Below, one piece after another: positions 56,610-64,000 of a stretch of DNA of 64,000 bases. The position numbers and the translations under genes were made by a program. The notes beneath the pieces were generated by a model. It saw only the letters and a list, made by a program, of their open reading frames with translations, ran no database searches and was not told where the DNA came from. The number at the start of each line of letters is the position of its first letter. The first letter of the stretch is position 1. This stretch comes from Fructilactobacillus fructivorans (GTDB lineage Bacteria > Bacillota > Bacilli > Lactobacillales > Lactobacillaceae). The stretch lies in NCBI RefSeq assembly GCF_001434095.1, contig NZ_AZDS01000005.1, positions 62,001-126,000 of the forward strand. Direction: 5' to 3'.

Positions 56610-56638
56610 TTGACATTTAGGATAGATCGCGGTTAAAT
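56610..56638 (+). promoter_or_regulatory. Promoter of the T-box/permease transcript
   Basis: TTGACA (56610-56615), a 17-bp spacer, and TTAAAT (56633-56638). A second possible -10, TATAAT at 56644-56649, lacks a -35; either fits the T-box start. Confidence 0.6.
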
Positions 56639-56652
56639 AGTCCTATAATTAA

Positions 56653-56849
56653 TTTAAGAGAACAATATTTAAAGAAATTGCCTAAGAGAGGCTGACGTTA
56701 TTCTGGAAGTTGGCTGACTACTCTTTATTTCACCACCTCTTAAAAATAGATTAATAACCAACAGAAGGTGCTCTGGTTTATTCAGAGAATTTTGGGTGGA
56801 ACCGCGTAAACTTGCGTCCCTGACATTTATTTGTCGGGGACTTTTTTTA
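56653..56849 (+). promoter_or_regulatory. T-box leader, probable threonine specifier
   Basis: Base helix TTTAAGAG (56653-56660) with CTCTTAAA (56737-56744), upper helix TAAAGA/TCTTTA, the AGAGAG bulge with the CTGGAAG distal loop, then the T-box TTTTGGGTGGAACCGCG (about 56790-56806) and a terminator with stem GTCCC-GACA/TGTC-GGGAC (56816-56841) plus seven T residues. In the specifier loop ACC (56732-56734) followed by A is the best-placed codon, giving threonine; TTC (phenylalanine) is the alternative. Confidence 0.85.
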
Positions 56850-56872
56850 TTCTCAAAAAGGGGGAATTTATT

Positions 56873-58219
56873 ATGAAAAAAAAGGAAGCAGATTCAAACG
56901 TTAAACTTAATCGTTCGCTTGGACTTTGGTCCGCACTCTCGCTTGTAGTTGGAACCATCATCGGGGTTGGAATTTTTGTTAGACAAGCAGCCGTCTTAAA
57001 TGACGCTGGATCAGCAACGGGTGCCATGCTAGCTTGGCTAGCTGGTGGCCTATTAACCTTAGCTGCTGGCCTCTCAATTGCCGAAATTGCTTCACAAATT
57101 CCCGCCACGGGTGGCTTATACGCCTATATGGAAGTGATTTACAACAAGTTCTGGGGCTTTCTCTCAGGATGGATGCAAATTATCGTATATGGACCTGCCA
57201 TGATCGCCTCATTAGGTGCCTACCTAGCAATTCTTTTAGGGGACTTCTTCCATATCCAACCCCAGTGGAACATCCCAATTGCGATTGTGGCCGTGGTTGC
57301 TGTTGGGTTACTTAACACCTTCCCCAACCGGTTCGGAGCTGCCTTCTCAATCGTTACTACTATTTGTAAATTAGTTCCCGTAGCTGCTTTGATTATTTTT
57401 GGTCTTTTCTTTGGCCACGCGGACGCTTTCACACAAAGTGTCAGTGACGTCCATTCCACAGTTGGTGGCTTTGGAGTTGCCATGTTAGCCACTCTTTTTG
57501 CTTTCGACGGTTGGATTTTAGTTGCTAACCTGGGTGGAGAAATTAAAAATCCGAAGAAAATGTTGCCACGTGCTATTACCTTTGGAATCCTAGCCGTCAT
57601 CGCAATTTACATGTTAGTTTCCTACGGGGTTCTTAAAAGTATTGGCCCTCAGAAAATTCATGAGCTTGGGACTAACGCAATCCCGTACATGGCCAACAAG
57701 GATTTTGGTGTCATCGGTGGAAAGATCCTGAGTATCGGGATTATCATTTCGATCATTGGTTGTATGAACGGAAAAATCATGACTTTCCCTCGTATCATGT
57801 ATGCTATGGCAAAGGAAAATCAGCTTCCTTTTTCAAAACAGTTAGCTTACTTAAACCCGAAGACTAGAACTCCGATCGTTTCCATTGCTGCGGTATTAGC
57901 CATCGTAATTATCATGATTTGTTTCTTTGATGCCGATCGCCTTTCCGAACTATGCATCTTCACGGTTTACTGTTTCTACGTCATGGCGTTTTTCGGGGTC
58001 TTCATTTTAAGAAAACGTCATCCAGATCGAAAACGAGTCTTCTCGGTTCCCCTCTATCCATTTACGCCAATTATCGCAATTTTAGCTTCCCTTTTCGTAA
58101 TTTGTTCCGAAATTGGTTCCGACTTTATTGGGGTAGTTTGTTCCCTTGGAATTGTGGCCCTTGGAATTCCAGTTTATTATTTCGAAGTAACCAGTAAGAA
58201 AAATAAAACTCCAAAATAA
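56873..58219 (+). CDS. Amino acid permease, LAT/SteT-like, probable threonine/serine transporter
   Basis: APC-superfamily transporter of 448 residues with about 12 hydrophobic helices, starting MKKKEADSN. The helix 1 signature GTIIGVGIF lies near residue 29 to 37, and the sequence follows the LAT/SteT group (serine/threonine exchanger in Bacillus). The frame reaches 56831, but this would translate the terminator; GGGGGAA before the ATG at 56873 sets the start. The T-box upstream, with threonine the likely specifier, supports threonine as substrate. A strong terminator follows. Confidence 0.85.
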   Translation: MKKKEADSNVKLNRSLGLWSALSLVVGTIIGVGIFVRQAAVLNDAGSATGAMLAWLAGGLLTLAAGLSIAEIASQIPATGGLYAYMEVIYNKFWGFLSGWMQIIVYGPAMIASLGAYLAILLGDFFHIQPQWNIPIAIVAVVAVGLLNTFPNRFGAAFSIVTTICKLVPVAALIIFGLFFGHADAFTQSVSDVHSTVGGFGVAMLATLFAFDGWILVANLGGEIKNPKKMLPRAITFGILAVIAIYMLVSYGVLKSIGPQKIHELGTNAIPYMANKDFGVIGGKILSIGIIISIIGCMNGKIMTFPRIMYAMAKENQLPFSKQLAYLNPKTRTPIVSIAAVLAIVIIMICFFDADRLSELCIFTVYCFYVMAFFGVFILRKRHPDRKRVFSVPLYPFTPIIAILASLFVICSEIGSDFIGVVCSLGIVALGIPVYYFEVTSKKNKTPK

Positions 58220-58221
58220 AT

Positions 58222-58253
58222 AAAAAAGAGATCTCGTTTGAGATCTCTTTTTT
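58222..58253. terminator. Bidirectional terminator
   Basis: 14-bp perfect stem AAAAAAGAGATCTC and complement around GTTT, between the convergent permease and the 58252 gene. Confidence 0.87.
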
Positions 58254-59064
58254 ACTTTTTCCGGTATGCAATTTTAATTTGAACCGCGTAATCATCGGCA
58301 CCATCAATTAATCCAGCCCGACCAGCCGTTTCGTACTTTCCACCTACTAAAAAGGCCTCGGCTAAGTATAGCTTAACCTTATTCTTATCGAGGTTTTGAA
58401 TATCTTCAAAACCCGCTTGGACAATGTGACCAACCGGTTCACAGTTAACCTGATTCATCCCTGCGTATACCTCATATTTTCCATTCTCTTCTCTTAAATC
58501 AAAGTACGGAATTAAGGCACCATCTCCCATCGCATAAACACGATGCTTGGGACTGGTCTTTATTTCAGAAAGAAGCGCTCGCTCACCCAAACCATTGTAG
58601 TCATAGTTGGCTACTTTCTTGTTAATCATGGTCTCGGCTAGTTCATGAATGTTATGCCGTTCACTCAGAGTGGATTCCAACTTAGCTGGCATCGTCTTTC
58701 GCTCATCGAACAATCCATTAGCTGGAATATTACGATAACGACGCTGTTCACCACTTATTGGCTTTTCTTCACTCTTGGGTTGAATGTGTAATACTTTATT
58801 GATTACTGGTGTTACGTCAAACTTGGCTTTCTTCTTGGTAAAATAATACATGATGTTCAAATACAAGAAGTACGCCAGGATCAACACTACTAAGAAGACC
58901 AAAATCCCCCTAATGATGAATCCGTTGGCAGCAAAACGGTAGGCAACGTAAAGGAGATATAAATCCCCTAACACACCTAAAATCACGTAAATTCGACTTT
59001 TAGTGTTCGTTTCGATCGTAACGTAACCCAGGTAGTGATTAATAATATCTAGAAAACTAAACAT
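58252..59064 (-). CDS. Conserved lactobacillar membrane protein, unknown function
   Basis: 270 residues: a short N-terminal amphipathic part with NHYLGYV, two hydrophobic helices (about 26-48 and 50-75), then a cytoplasmic or external domain of about 190 residues with NYDYNGLGERALL and AEAFLVGGKYETAGRAGLI. From memory it resembles the uncharacterised family labelled DUF6681 in lactobacilli, but I am not sure. Its ATG overlaps the stop codon of the Asn-rich gene upstream (TAATG), so both are translated together. No enzymatic motif seen. Confidence 0.75.
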   Translation of the reverse strand: MFSFLDIINHYLGYVTIETNTKSRIYVILGVLGDLYLLYVAYRFAANGFIIRGILVFLVVLILAYFLYLNIMYYFTKKKAKFDVTPVINKVLHIQPKSEEKPISGEQRRYRNIPANGLFDERKTMPAKLESTLSERHNIHELAETMINKKVANYDYNGLGERALLSEIKTSPKHRVYAMGDGALIPYFDLREENGKYEVYAGMNQVNCEPVGHIVQAGFEDIQNLDKNKVKLYLAEAFLVGGKYETAGRAGLIDGADDYAVQIKIAYRKK

Positions 59065-59618
59065 TAACGATCACCTCCCGTAGTGGTGGCCTTTTCTTGT
59101 GTATTATTTTGGGTGTTATTGGAATCATTTCCAGTATTGTTATTAGTATTGCCGCCATTATTTTCATTTTGACTCGATTTTTCGGTATTTCCATTGTTAT
59201 TGTTACTAGTAGTCGTCTTCTGGGCATTACTACCATTGTCGGTATTGGAATCATTCCCATCCGAATTAGTCGAATTATTCTGATCCTGTTTACCCGAAGT
59301 GGTCTTATTTTGATCATCGTTTTGTGACTTATTGGTGTTATCCGTATTGTTCTGACTATTCCCAGAATTACTAGATTCATTTTTACCGCTATCGTCACTA
59401 GAATCTGAGCTCTGGTTCTTAGAATCTTTACTATTATCATTGTTTCCCTTCAACTTAAAACCAAAGATGGACTTCTTTTGATTAGTTGGATGGGATGTCA
59501 CTTTGGCACCTTCATGGGTATTGGTGGCTTTATTGACCACCACGTTGGTAGCTCCAAGGGCCAAACAAATTGAAATAATGGCAAACGGAGTAAGAAACGG
59601 TGGCACTCGATTTGGCAT
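59064..59618 (-). CDS. Asn/Ser/Asp-rich N-terminally anchored protein
   Basis: 184 residues: one N-terminal hydrophobic segment (about 9-28, signal anchor or uncleaved signal), a 30-residue polar stretch, then about 120 residues made nearly only of N, S, D, K, T, Q, E and G with no regular repeat. No LPxTG, lipobox or enzymatic domain is visible. It is likely an extracytoplasmic, disordered linker or wall-exposed protein. It is first in a two-gene unit with the 58252 membrane protein. GAGAGG site before ATG. Confidence 0.75.
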   Translation of the reverse strand: MPNRVPPFLTPFAIISICLALGATNVVVNKATNTHEGAKVTSHPTNQKKSIFGFKLKGNNDNSKDSKNQSSDSSDDSGKNESSNSGNSQNNTDNTNKSQNDDQNKTTSGKQDQNNSTNSDGNDSNTDNGSNAQKTTTSNNNNGNTEKSSQNENNGGNTNNNTGNDSNNTQNNTQEKATTTGGDR

Positions 59619-59708
59619 TTAATCATCCTCTCAACATATATTCTCTTTTTGAATCTTTAATTATTACGCATAAAAGTAAAGAAATCATTCCGATCCAGAA
59701 AAGATTTT

Positions 59709-60278
59709 TTAAAGTTGCTTTCTTAAGTTTAAAACAATTTGGTCAATCCGTTCTCGGGTTTGACTCCACTCCTCATTATCAATCACAATGGATCGACCTT
59801 TTAATGCACTAGGGAGGGTTAGATCTCGTTCATCTTCCTTACTCTCCATTCGAACTTGGATCTGGGCCATGGTGTCCCCACGGTCAATCATGCGCTGTTT
59901 CAGTTCAGCTGGATTTTTGACCCTTAAAAAGATGACCACTGCTTCAGATCCCAGCTTATCTTTGTACGTAATCGCTCCCTTGGTATCTAACACGATCGAA
60001 ACAATTGGTGACTTGGCAAAAGCCCGTTCTAACCCCTCATATGACGATCCATAGTAATTACCGGAGTACTTCACGGATTCCAAAAGATGGAGTTGTTTAA
60101 AACTCTGTTGGGTTTCAAAATAGTAATCCACTCCATTTTGCTCGTGATCCCGTGGAGGTCTCGTTGTGTGAGTGATAACTTTGGGAATGTCATACTTTTT
60201 CATTAAATAATCTGAGATAGTGGTCTTCCCAGTGCCAGCTGCTCCAGTAATCACAATTACAAATCGTTTATTTGACAT
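59709..60278 (-). CDS. Guanylate kinase-like protein
   Basis: Nucleoside monophosphate kinase fold. The 189-residue product has the P-loop GAAGTGKT (12-19), the GMP-binding TTRPPRDHEQNGVDYYF near 38-54 and SGNYYGSS, and VLDTKGA in place of LEIDVQGA. These look functional, but many residues differ from canonical Gmk, which lactobacilli carry elsewhere (beside rpoZ). Substrate may be GMP or a related nucleotide. The start at 60276-60278, with GAGGAG, is preferred over a frame reaching 60332, which runs inside the Nudix gene. It overlaps the Nudix gene by 11 bp. Confidence 0.8.
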   Translation of the reverse strand: MSNKRFVIVITGAAGTGKTTISDYLMKKYDIPKVITHTTRPPRDHEQNGVDYYFETQQSFKQLHLLESVKYSGNYYGSSYEGLERAFAKSPIVSIVLDTKGAITYKDKLGSEAVVIFLRVKNPAELKQRMIDRGDTMAQIQVRMESKEDERDLTLPSALKGRSIVIDNEEWSQTRERIDQIVLNLRKQL

Positions 60279-60690
60279 AATGCTCCTCAATGTACTTATT
60301 CGCTTTTTTAAGTGGAGGAAGTAAATTGTCATAGGTTACTAATTTAAGCGCTTCATCATAAGTGCACCAACGATATTCACTAATTTCTTCATCCTGTTTA
60401 GTAACTGGTGTTCCAACGGGAACTTCGGTCACAAAGAAGGTGACCTCTTTGTGGTGACCATTCTTCATGTCGTATTCCACCTTGAAGTGAAACCCATCGT
60501 CAATGTCGGCACGAATCCCAGTTTCTTCCCTTAATTCTCGCTGAGCTGCTTGTTGCAACGTTTCGTTTCCTTCTACGTGTCCCTTAGGATAGCCCCAAAA
60601 ATTACTAGTTGCACTTTTTAAAAGTAGATAAAGTGGTTGGTTGTCTTTAAGTTGGAAGGCAATCGTTCCACCGTCAATTTCATTAATCAT
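60268..60690 (-). CDS. Nudix hydrolase
   Basis: Pyrophosphohydrolase of about 140 residues with a full Nudix box, beginning GHVEGNETLQ and ending REETGI (GxxxxxExxxxxxxREUxEExGU pattern). The FWGYPKGHVEGNE context and length resemble diadenosine tetraphosphate hydrolases, which is the best guess. Two ATGs are possible: 60700-60702 without a ribosome-binding site and 60688-60690, preceded by TGGGG; I use the latter. Its stop overlaps the guanylate kinase-like gene. Confidence 0.82.
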   Translation of the reverse strand: MINEIDGGTIAFQLKDNQPLYLLLKSATSNFWGYPKGHVEGNETLQQAAQRELREETGIRADIDDGFHFKVEYDMKNGHHKEVTFFVTEVPVGTPVTKQDEEISEYRWCTYDEALKLVTYDNLLPPLKKANKYIEEHYVK

Positions 60691-60738
60691 AAAATGCCCC
60701 ATTTATTTGTTTCTTTCATTGTACCAAAAAATCAAAAA

Positions 60739-61878
60739 CTACACTGATTTAATACTAAACTTCAGCATGATTGGCGACAAAATGGTAGAAAGAACAATCA
60801 CCATAATAATCTCAGAATATAATTCTGGAGCAAGCAAGTGGCTAGCCAGTCCAATTTGAGCCACAATCAGTGCCATTTCACCTCTAGAAACCATTCCTGA
60901 CCCGACTACGTTGGCTTCATTCCAAGTCAGTCCAGTTAATTTAGCACCGATTCCACAACCAATCCACTTGGTAAGGAGTGCCAAAACGGTCATCACAATT
61001 ACAATTATCCACGTACTAGAAAGCCCTTTAAAACTCATTTCCATCCCAATGGCGGCGAAGAAAATGGGAATGAAGAAAGAATAACCAACTTGATTAGCAC
61101 TCTTTATCACCTGATCCCGAAGTGGGGTTCTGGCGATGGCAATTCCAGCAAAGAAGGCCCCTAAAACCGTACTTAAATTGGCTGCTTCCGCCAAATAAGC
61201 CATCAGCAAGCAAATACTAATTCCTACCACCGAAACAGCTGAATTAGCCGGCAGCATGTCGGCTAGGCGCATTAACCAGGGTGCAATCCACTTGATGACC
61301 AGTATAATCAACACAAAGAATAGGATTTGCCATGTAAATAACACCAGTAAATTTTTCGAACCAGATCCCGTGCCAAAAACACTTGAAAAAATACTTAACA
61401 GAACAATGGAAATTACATCGTCAACCACGGCCGCTCCTAAGATGGTGGCTCCAGCAACCGATTTTAATTTACCAAATTCCTGTAAAACTTCCACACTAAT
61501 GGAAACTGAGGTAGCTGAAAAAATCACACCCCAAAACAGGGCTTTCTCAATGCCCTGTCCTAAGATTTGTCCATAAAGGGTAAATGCTAAAACTGGTAGA
61601 ATGACCCCACAAATTGCCACACTAAACGCTGGTTTCAAGTACTTTTTAACCAGATCAAAATCACATTCCAACCCGGCAATAAACATTAAAAAAATCACCC
61701 CAATTTCAGAACCAACTGAAACCATATGATTTAAGTTAACTAGGTGTAAAACCGCTGGTCCCAGCAGTAGTCCTGCTAGGATTTCACCAACAACGGCCGG
61801 CATTCCAATTCTTTGGCTCAGCACCCCTAAGATCAACGTGGAAATTAAAATTAAACCAATCGACGCTAAATACTCCAT
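60739..61878 (-). CDS. Na+/H+ antiporter, CPA2 (NapA-like)
   Basis: Membrane cation/proton antiporter of 379 residues with 11 to 13 hydrophobic helices. The transport-site pair Asp153-Asp154 in AAVVDDVISI is the double-aspartate of electrogenic NapA/NhaA-type antiporters. It has no C-terminal TrkA domain, unlike the other CPA2 gene in this window at 52620. GAGGTTAAT ribosome-binding site. It stands alone in its orientation group, with a terminator upstream for the next gene. Confidence 0.86.
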   Translation of the reverse strand: MEYLASIGLILISTLILGVLSQRIGMPAVVGEILAGLLLGPAVLHLVNLNHMVSVGSEIGVIFLMFIAGLECDFDLVKKYLKPAFSVAICGVILPVLAFTLYGQILGQGIEKALFWGVIFSATSVSISVEVLQEFGKLKSVAGATILGAAVVDDVISIVLLSIFSSVFGTGSGSKNLLVLFTWQILFFVLIILVIKWIAPWLMRLADMLPANSAVSVVGISICLLMAYLAEAANLSTVLGAFFAGIAIARTPLRDQVIKSANQVGYSFFIPIFFAAIGMEMSFKGLSSTWIIVIVMTVLALLTKWIGCGIGAKLTGLTWNEANVVGSGMVSRGEMALIVAQIGLASHLLAPELYSEIIMVIVLSTILSPIMLKFSIKSV

Positions 61879-61902
61879 CTTATTAACCTCCCATTATTCC
61901 TC

Positions 61903-61939
61903 AAAAAAAGCGGAGTTCGCCAATTTGACAAACTCCACT
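61903..61939 (-). terminator. Terminator after the glycosyltransferase gene
   Basis: Stem AGTGGAGTT/AACTCCGCT with an internal loop, followed by seven T residues on the minus strand. Confidence 0.78.
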
Positions 61940-61942
61940 AAT

Positions 61943-63610
61943 TTAATAAAACTTATGTTCTTTTATCATTTTCTTGGCCTTGGGGTTGGACTTAGTTCTT
62001 GCTTCAAACAAGTAGTAAGTAGCCCGCCGTGCCTCAAACATTTGCGCATGACTGCTACGCAATCTGTAATTTTTAATTAGAGCATCTCGTCCACCTTTTC
62101 TGGAACCACTGCTCATATAACTATATAATTTATCGTTATTCTTACCACTCGTATTATCAACTCGGATTACTAACCACTGAACCTGTTTCTTCTGCACAAC
62201 CTTGTTGGCCGATCTCATCATTCTTGGATAAGCCCGACTAGGAATGTTGTTTCGCTCAAAGAAATAGTGCGTTGGGTAGGCACCAGAACTCGTATAAAAT
62301 CCATTTTCCAAACGACTATAGGTCAAAAGGGTTGGGGTTCCTTTACTTTCATCTCTGATAATCTTTCCAAATGACACTTGAGCAGGTTGTTGATACTGCC
62401 CCTTCTTAGGATTAAGGGTAACGTATAAATTCTGTGGATGTAATTTTGAATAAATAAAGTTATTGTTTGATCCAAGAACAAACGTTAGTGCCATGCATAG
62501 CGCCACGGCAACAAACGTCCATGGCAGCGCAAGTTTCCTATTAGATTCAAAATGTCTAATAAAGAAGACCAATAAGAAGATGGTCGTTACCATGATAAAT
62601 GGGAAATACGCTAATTGATAGTACTGATAGATCTTCCCAAAGGTATGACCATAAACGGAGGCAATGGCATTGACAATCATCATGAATAAGAAGAGGGACT
62701 TCGAAATCCCATTCTTAAAGATTTCATGATCAAACAAAACATAGATGAGTCCTAATAATCCAAAGACCACGGTAATTGGATACTGAGTCAAAAACTTCAT
62801 GAAGAAACCAGTGGCCATCAAAATCTTAGTGGGAACAATTCCAGAAGATCCATAAACGGTCATGTTGATCGTAAAGTAAACGTGGATAAACGCTTTTAGA
62901 CTACCGGTCACCGCAAAGTAAATTAACCAAGGGACAAGGGCAATCAAGAAACTTAATCCACTGAATAAAATCAACCGCCACATCTCTTTAAAGCGACGAT
63001 GATAAACGTAGAAAATAAACATAAATACATAAAATCCGACCCACGGGCCTAGTAAGGTGTACTTCGAAAAGAACACAACTCCTACCATGAATCCCTGAAT
63101 CATCCATTCCCACCATTTAATATCAAAATGGTTTTGACTGGCTTTCAAAGCCACGTAAATCAAATATAAAACAGCTGGAAAAACAAAGAATTCGACTGAT
63201 CCGCCATAGTCATAGAATGGCTGAAGCACGGCAAAGACCGGCATAAACAGTGAAATTACAAATGACCAATTCTGTGACAAATACAACCGAGCAATCTTGT
63301 ATGCCATGGTCATGATAATAATCATGGCAATGATTTCAAACGGCATCATTCCCACCAAAGAACGCTTGGTAAGTAATGATGATAGTCCATAGATCAGATA
63401 AACAAAGGGTCCCTTTTGTTCAAAAACATCTTTATAAGGAATAATCCCATGAAACATAGCTTTACCAACAGTAAAGAAGTTATTACTATCAGGCGATGTA
63501 TCAAAATAATAAAACGGTGAAGCAAACGATAAAAGCAATATTATGATGATACTCATTACCACAAAAGTTAAACCAAATAGATATGGTTTAGTTTTTAGTT
63601 TCTTTAGCAT
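61943..63610 (-). CDS. Membrane glycosyltransferase-like protein (GT-C/PMT type)
   Basis: 555 residues with 10 or more hydrophobic helices in the first 400 and a soluble C-terminal domain of about 150. The first extracytoplasmic loop has the acidic pattern YFDTSPDSNNFF and KDVFEQKGPFVY, like the metal-binding DxD-type loop of polyprenyl-phosphate-dependent GT-C enzymes. The target is probably a cell-envelope glycan, but I cannot name it. The ATG at 63608-63610 is preceded by GGAAG; a TTG five codons upstream also opens the frame. A paralogue follows upstream in tandem, cut by the window edge. Confidence 0.78.
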   Translation of the reverse strand: MLKKLKTKPYLFGLTFVVMSIIIILLLSFASPFYYFDTSPDSNNFFTVGKAMFHGIIPYKDVFEQKGPFVYLIYGLSSLLTKRSLVGMMPFEIIAMIIIMTMAYKIARLYLSQNWSFVISLFMPVFAVLQPFYDYGGSVEFFVFPAVLYLIYVALKASQNHFDIKWWEWMIQGFMVGVVFFSKYTLLGPWVGFYVFMFIFYVYHRRFKEMWRLILFSGLSFLIALVPWLIYFAVTGSLKAFIHVYFTINMTVYGSSGIVPTKILMATGFFMKFLTQYPITVVFGLLGLIYVLFDHEIFKNGISKSLFLFMMIVNAIASVYGHTFGKIYQYYQLAYFPFIMVTTIFLLVFFIRHFESNRKLALPWTFVAVALCMALTFVLGSNNNFIYSKLHPQNLYVTLNPKKGQYQQPAQVSFGKIIRDESKGTPTLLTYSRLENGFYTSSGAYPTHYFFERNNIPSRAYPRMMRSANKVVQKKQVQWLVIRVDNTSGKNNDKLYSYMSSGSRKGGRDALIKNYRLRSSHAQMFEARRATYYLFEARTKSNPKAKKMIKEHKFY

Positions 63611-63663
63611 AAGATGTTCTTCCAATCATTCAGAAATTTATATTGTACTCAATAATAGTGGCA

Positions 63664-63672
63664 ATTATACCA
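63664..63672 (-). promoter_or_regulatory. Extended -10 promoter of the glycosyltransferase gene
   Basis: TG-G-TATAAT on the minus strand, about 55 bp before the start codon; the -35 is weak. Confidence 0.5.
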
Positions 63673-63727
63673 CACTGTCCCACTGAAGAACGGCACTTCA
63701 ACATTTTATAAAGTTATCTTAAGATTG

Positions 63728-64000
63728 TTAACGCCGTTTAAGTAACCAATAAGTCGATTTGCGATTATTCGGGGCTTTTTGTTCATGAGTCGACACAACC
63801 CGATAATTTTCTAACAGTGTCTTAGAGGCTGGTCGGGTCGAACCATGCTTGCCAAAATACGTTTTGATTGAGTCTGCCTGATTGGTTTTTACTACAATCC
63901 ACTGAACCGCTTTATCTTGAACCGCTTTATTCTGGGACCTCACTATCTTAGGGTTCTTATCATACGGAATATTATTGATTTGAAAATAATACTGAGTGGG
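63728..64000 (-). CDS. Second glycosyltransferase-like protein, C-terminal part only
   Basis: The frame is open to the right edge and only the last 90 or so residues are seen. The visible part reads TQYYFQINNIP, then KIVRSQNKAVQDKAVQWIVV and ENYRVVSTHEQKAPNNRKSTYWLL; it matches the end of the neighbouring gene (THYFFERNNIP, MMRSANKVVQKKQVQWLVI and KNYRLRSSHAQMFEARRATYYLF). So it is a paralogue in tandem. A GTG at 63943 can open a shorter frame but is inside the conserved domain, so it is not the start. The bulk lies outside the window. Confidence 0.75.
   Translation of the reverse strand, partial: PTQYYFQINNIPYDKNPKIVRSQNKAVQDKAVQWIVVKTNQADSIKTYFGKHGSTRPASKTLLENYRVVSTHEQKAPNNRKSTYWLLKRR

Noticed and set aside
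56644-56649. Perfect TATAAT as main promoter of the permease transcript
   Set aside because: There is no -35 at the proper distance, whereas TTGACA at 56610 pairs with TTAAAT at 56633; kept only as an alternative.
59097-59327. Hydrophobic open frame on the plus strand opposite the Asn-rich gene
   Set aside because: It is the complement of the Asn/Asp/Ser codons read as Ile/Val/Leu; it has no ribosome-binding site, and the minus-strand gene explains the DNA.
63728-63943. Separate small gene at the right end
   Set aside because: The frame continues upstream to the window edge with clear homology to the adjacent glycosyltransferase, so it is the end of a longer gene.
1-64000. Insertion sequences, prophage or genomic-island signs
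   Set aside because: No transposase, integrase, terminal repeat pair or phage gene was seen; tRNA genes show no flanking direct repeat of their 3' ends that I could find.

Overview
The window looks like a chromosomal segment of a low-GC Gram-positive lactic acid bacterium of the family Lactobacillaceae. Supporting signs are strong AGGAGG ribosome-binding sites, T-box and L-box leaders, CtsR and CopY type repressors, the ribosomal protein/str/rpoBC/clpC-ctsR order, and protein sequences that read as lactobacillar throughout. I cannot name the genus from sequence alone. Nearly all of it is ordinary chromosome: I see no insertion sequence, prophage, CRISPR array, restriction system or rRNA gene.

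Layout. 1-7400 (minus): the 3' part of rpsC and then, going upstream, rplV, rpsS, rplB, rplW, rplD, rplC and rpsJ (S10 operon with its own promoter and structured leader), then fusA, rpsG and rpsL (str operon). 7.4-8.9 kb (plus): the prepilin peptidase comC and xpt under a guanine riboswitch. 8.9-19.5 kb (minus): rpoC, rpoB with a leader terminator, clpC and ctsR with a CtsR operator. 19.5-24.3 kb (minus): three tRNA genes, a polyphosphate kinase with an unusual C-terminal membrane helix coupled to a DUF2252 gene, then six more tRNA genes. 24.4-30.6 kb: serS (T-box), a deoxynucleoside kinase, a lysine permease under a lysine riboswitch, a PAP2 phosphatase, and a TSUP transporter/DUF1634 pair. 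30.6-40.6 kb: a complete acetylated-diaminopimelate lysine pathway in two divergent operons, lysA-dapH-dapL-dapA-dapB-asd-aminotransferase (minus, lysine riboswitch) and lysC-dapF (plus, no riboswitch seen). 40.6-46.4 kb: a split ThrE-type exporter, a CDF metal transporter, a nucleoside deoxyribosyltransferase, a pseudouridine synthase, an MFS transporter and two proteins I do not recognise. 46.5-49.2 kb: copYB copper resistance with two cop boxes. 49.3-58.2 kb: coaA, helD, a CPA2 antiporter with an RCK-like tail, a histidine phosphatase, hflX and an amino-acid permease under a T-box. 58.2-64 kb (minus): a membrane protein and an Asn/Ser-rich anchored protein, a Nudix/guanylate-kinase-like pair, a second CPA2 antiporter, and two tandem paralogous GT-C-like membrane glycosyltransferases, the second cut by the window edge.

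How it works together. Most of the window is translation and transcription machinery plus amino-acid supply. Lysine made by the acetylase pathway and lysine taken up by the permease are both placed under lysine riboswitches, so both routes should shut when lysine is plentiful. T-boxes tie serS to uncharged tRNA-Ser and the LAT-type permease, by inference, to uncharged tRNA-Thr. The observations most worth a second look are the DUF2252-PPK operon (kinase-like motifs in permuted order beside a membrane-anchored PPK1), terminator-like hairpins in the rpoB leader and between rpsG and fusA, and the anchored Asn-rich protein with its membrane partner. I found no convincing new defence or mobile system.
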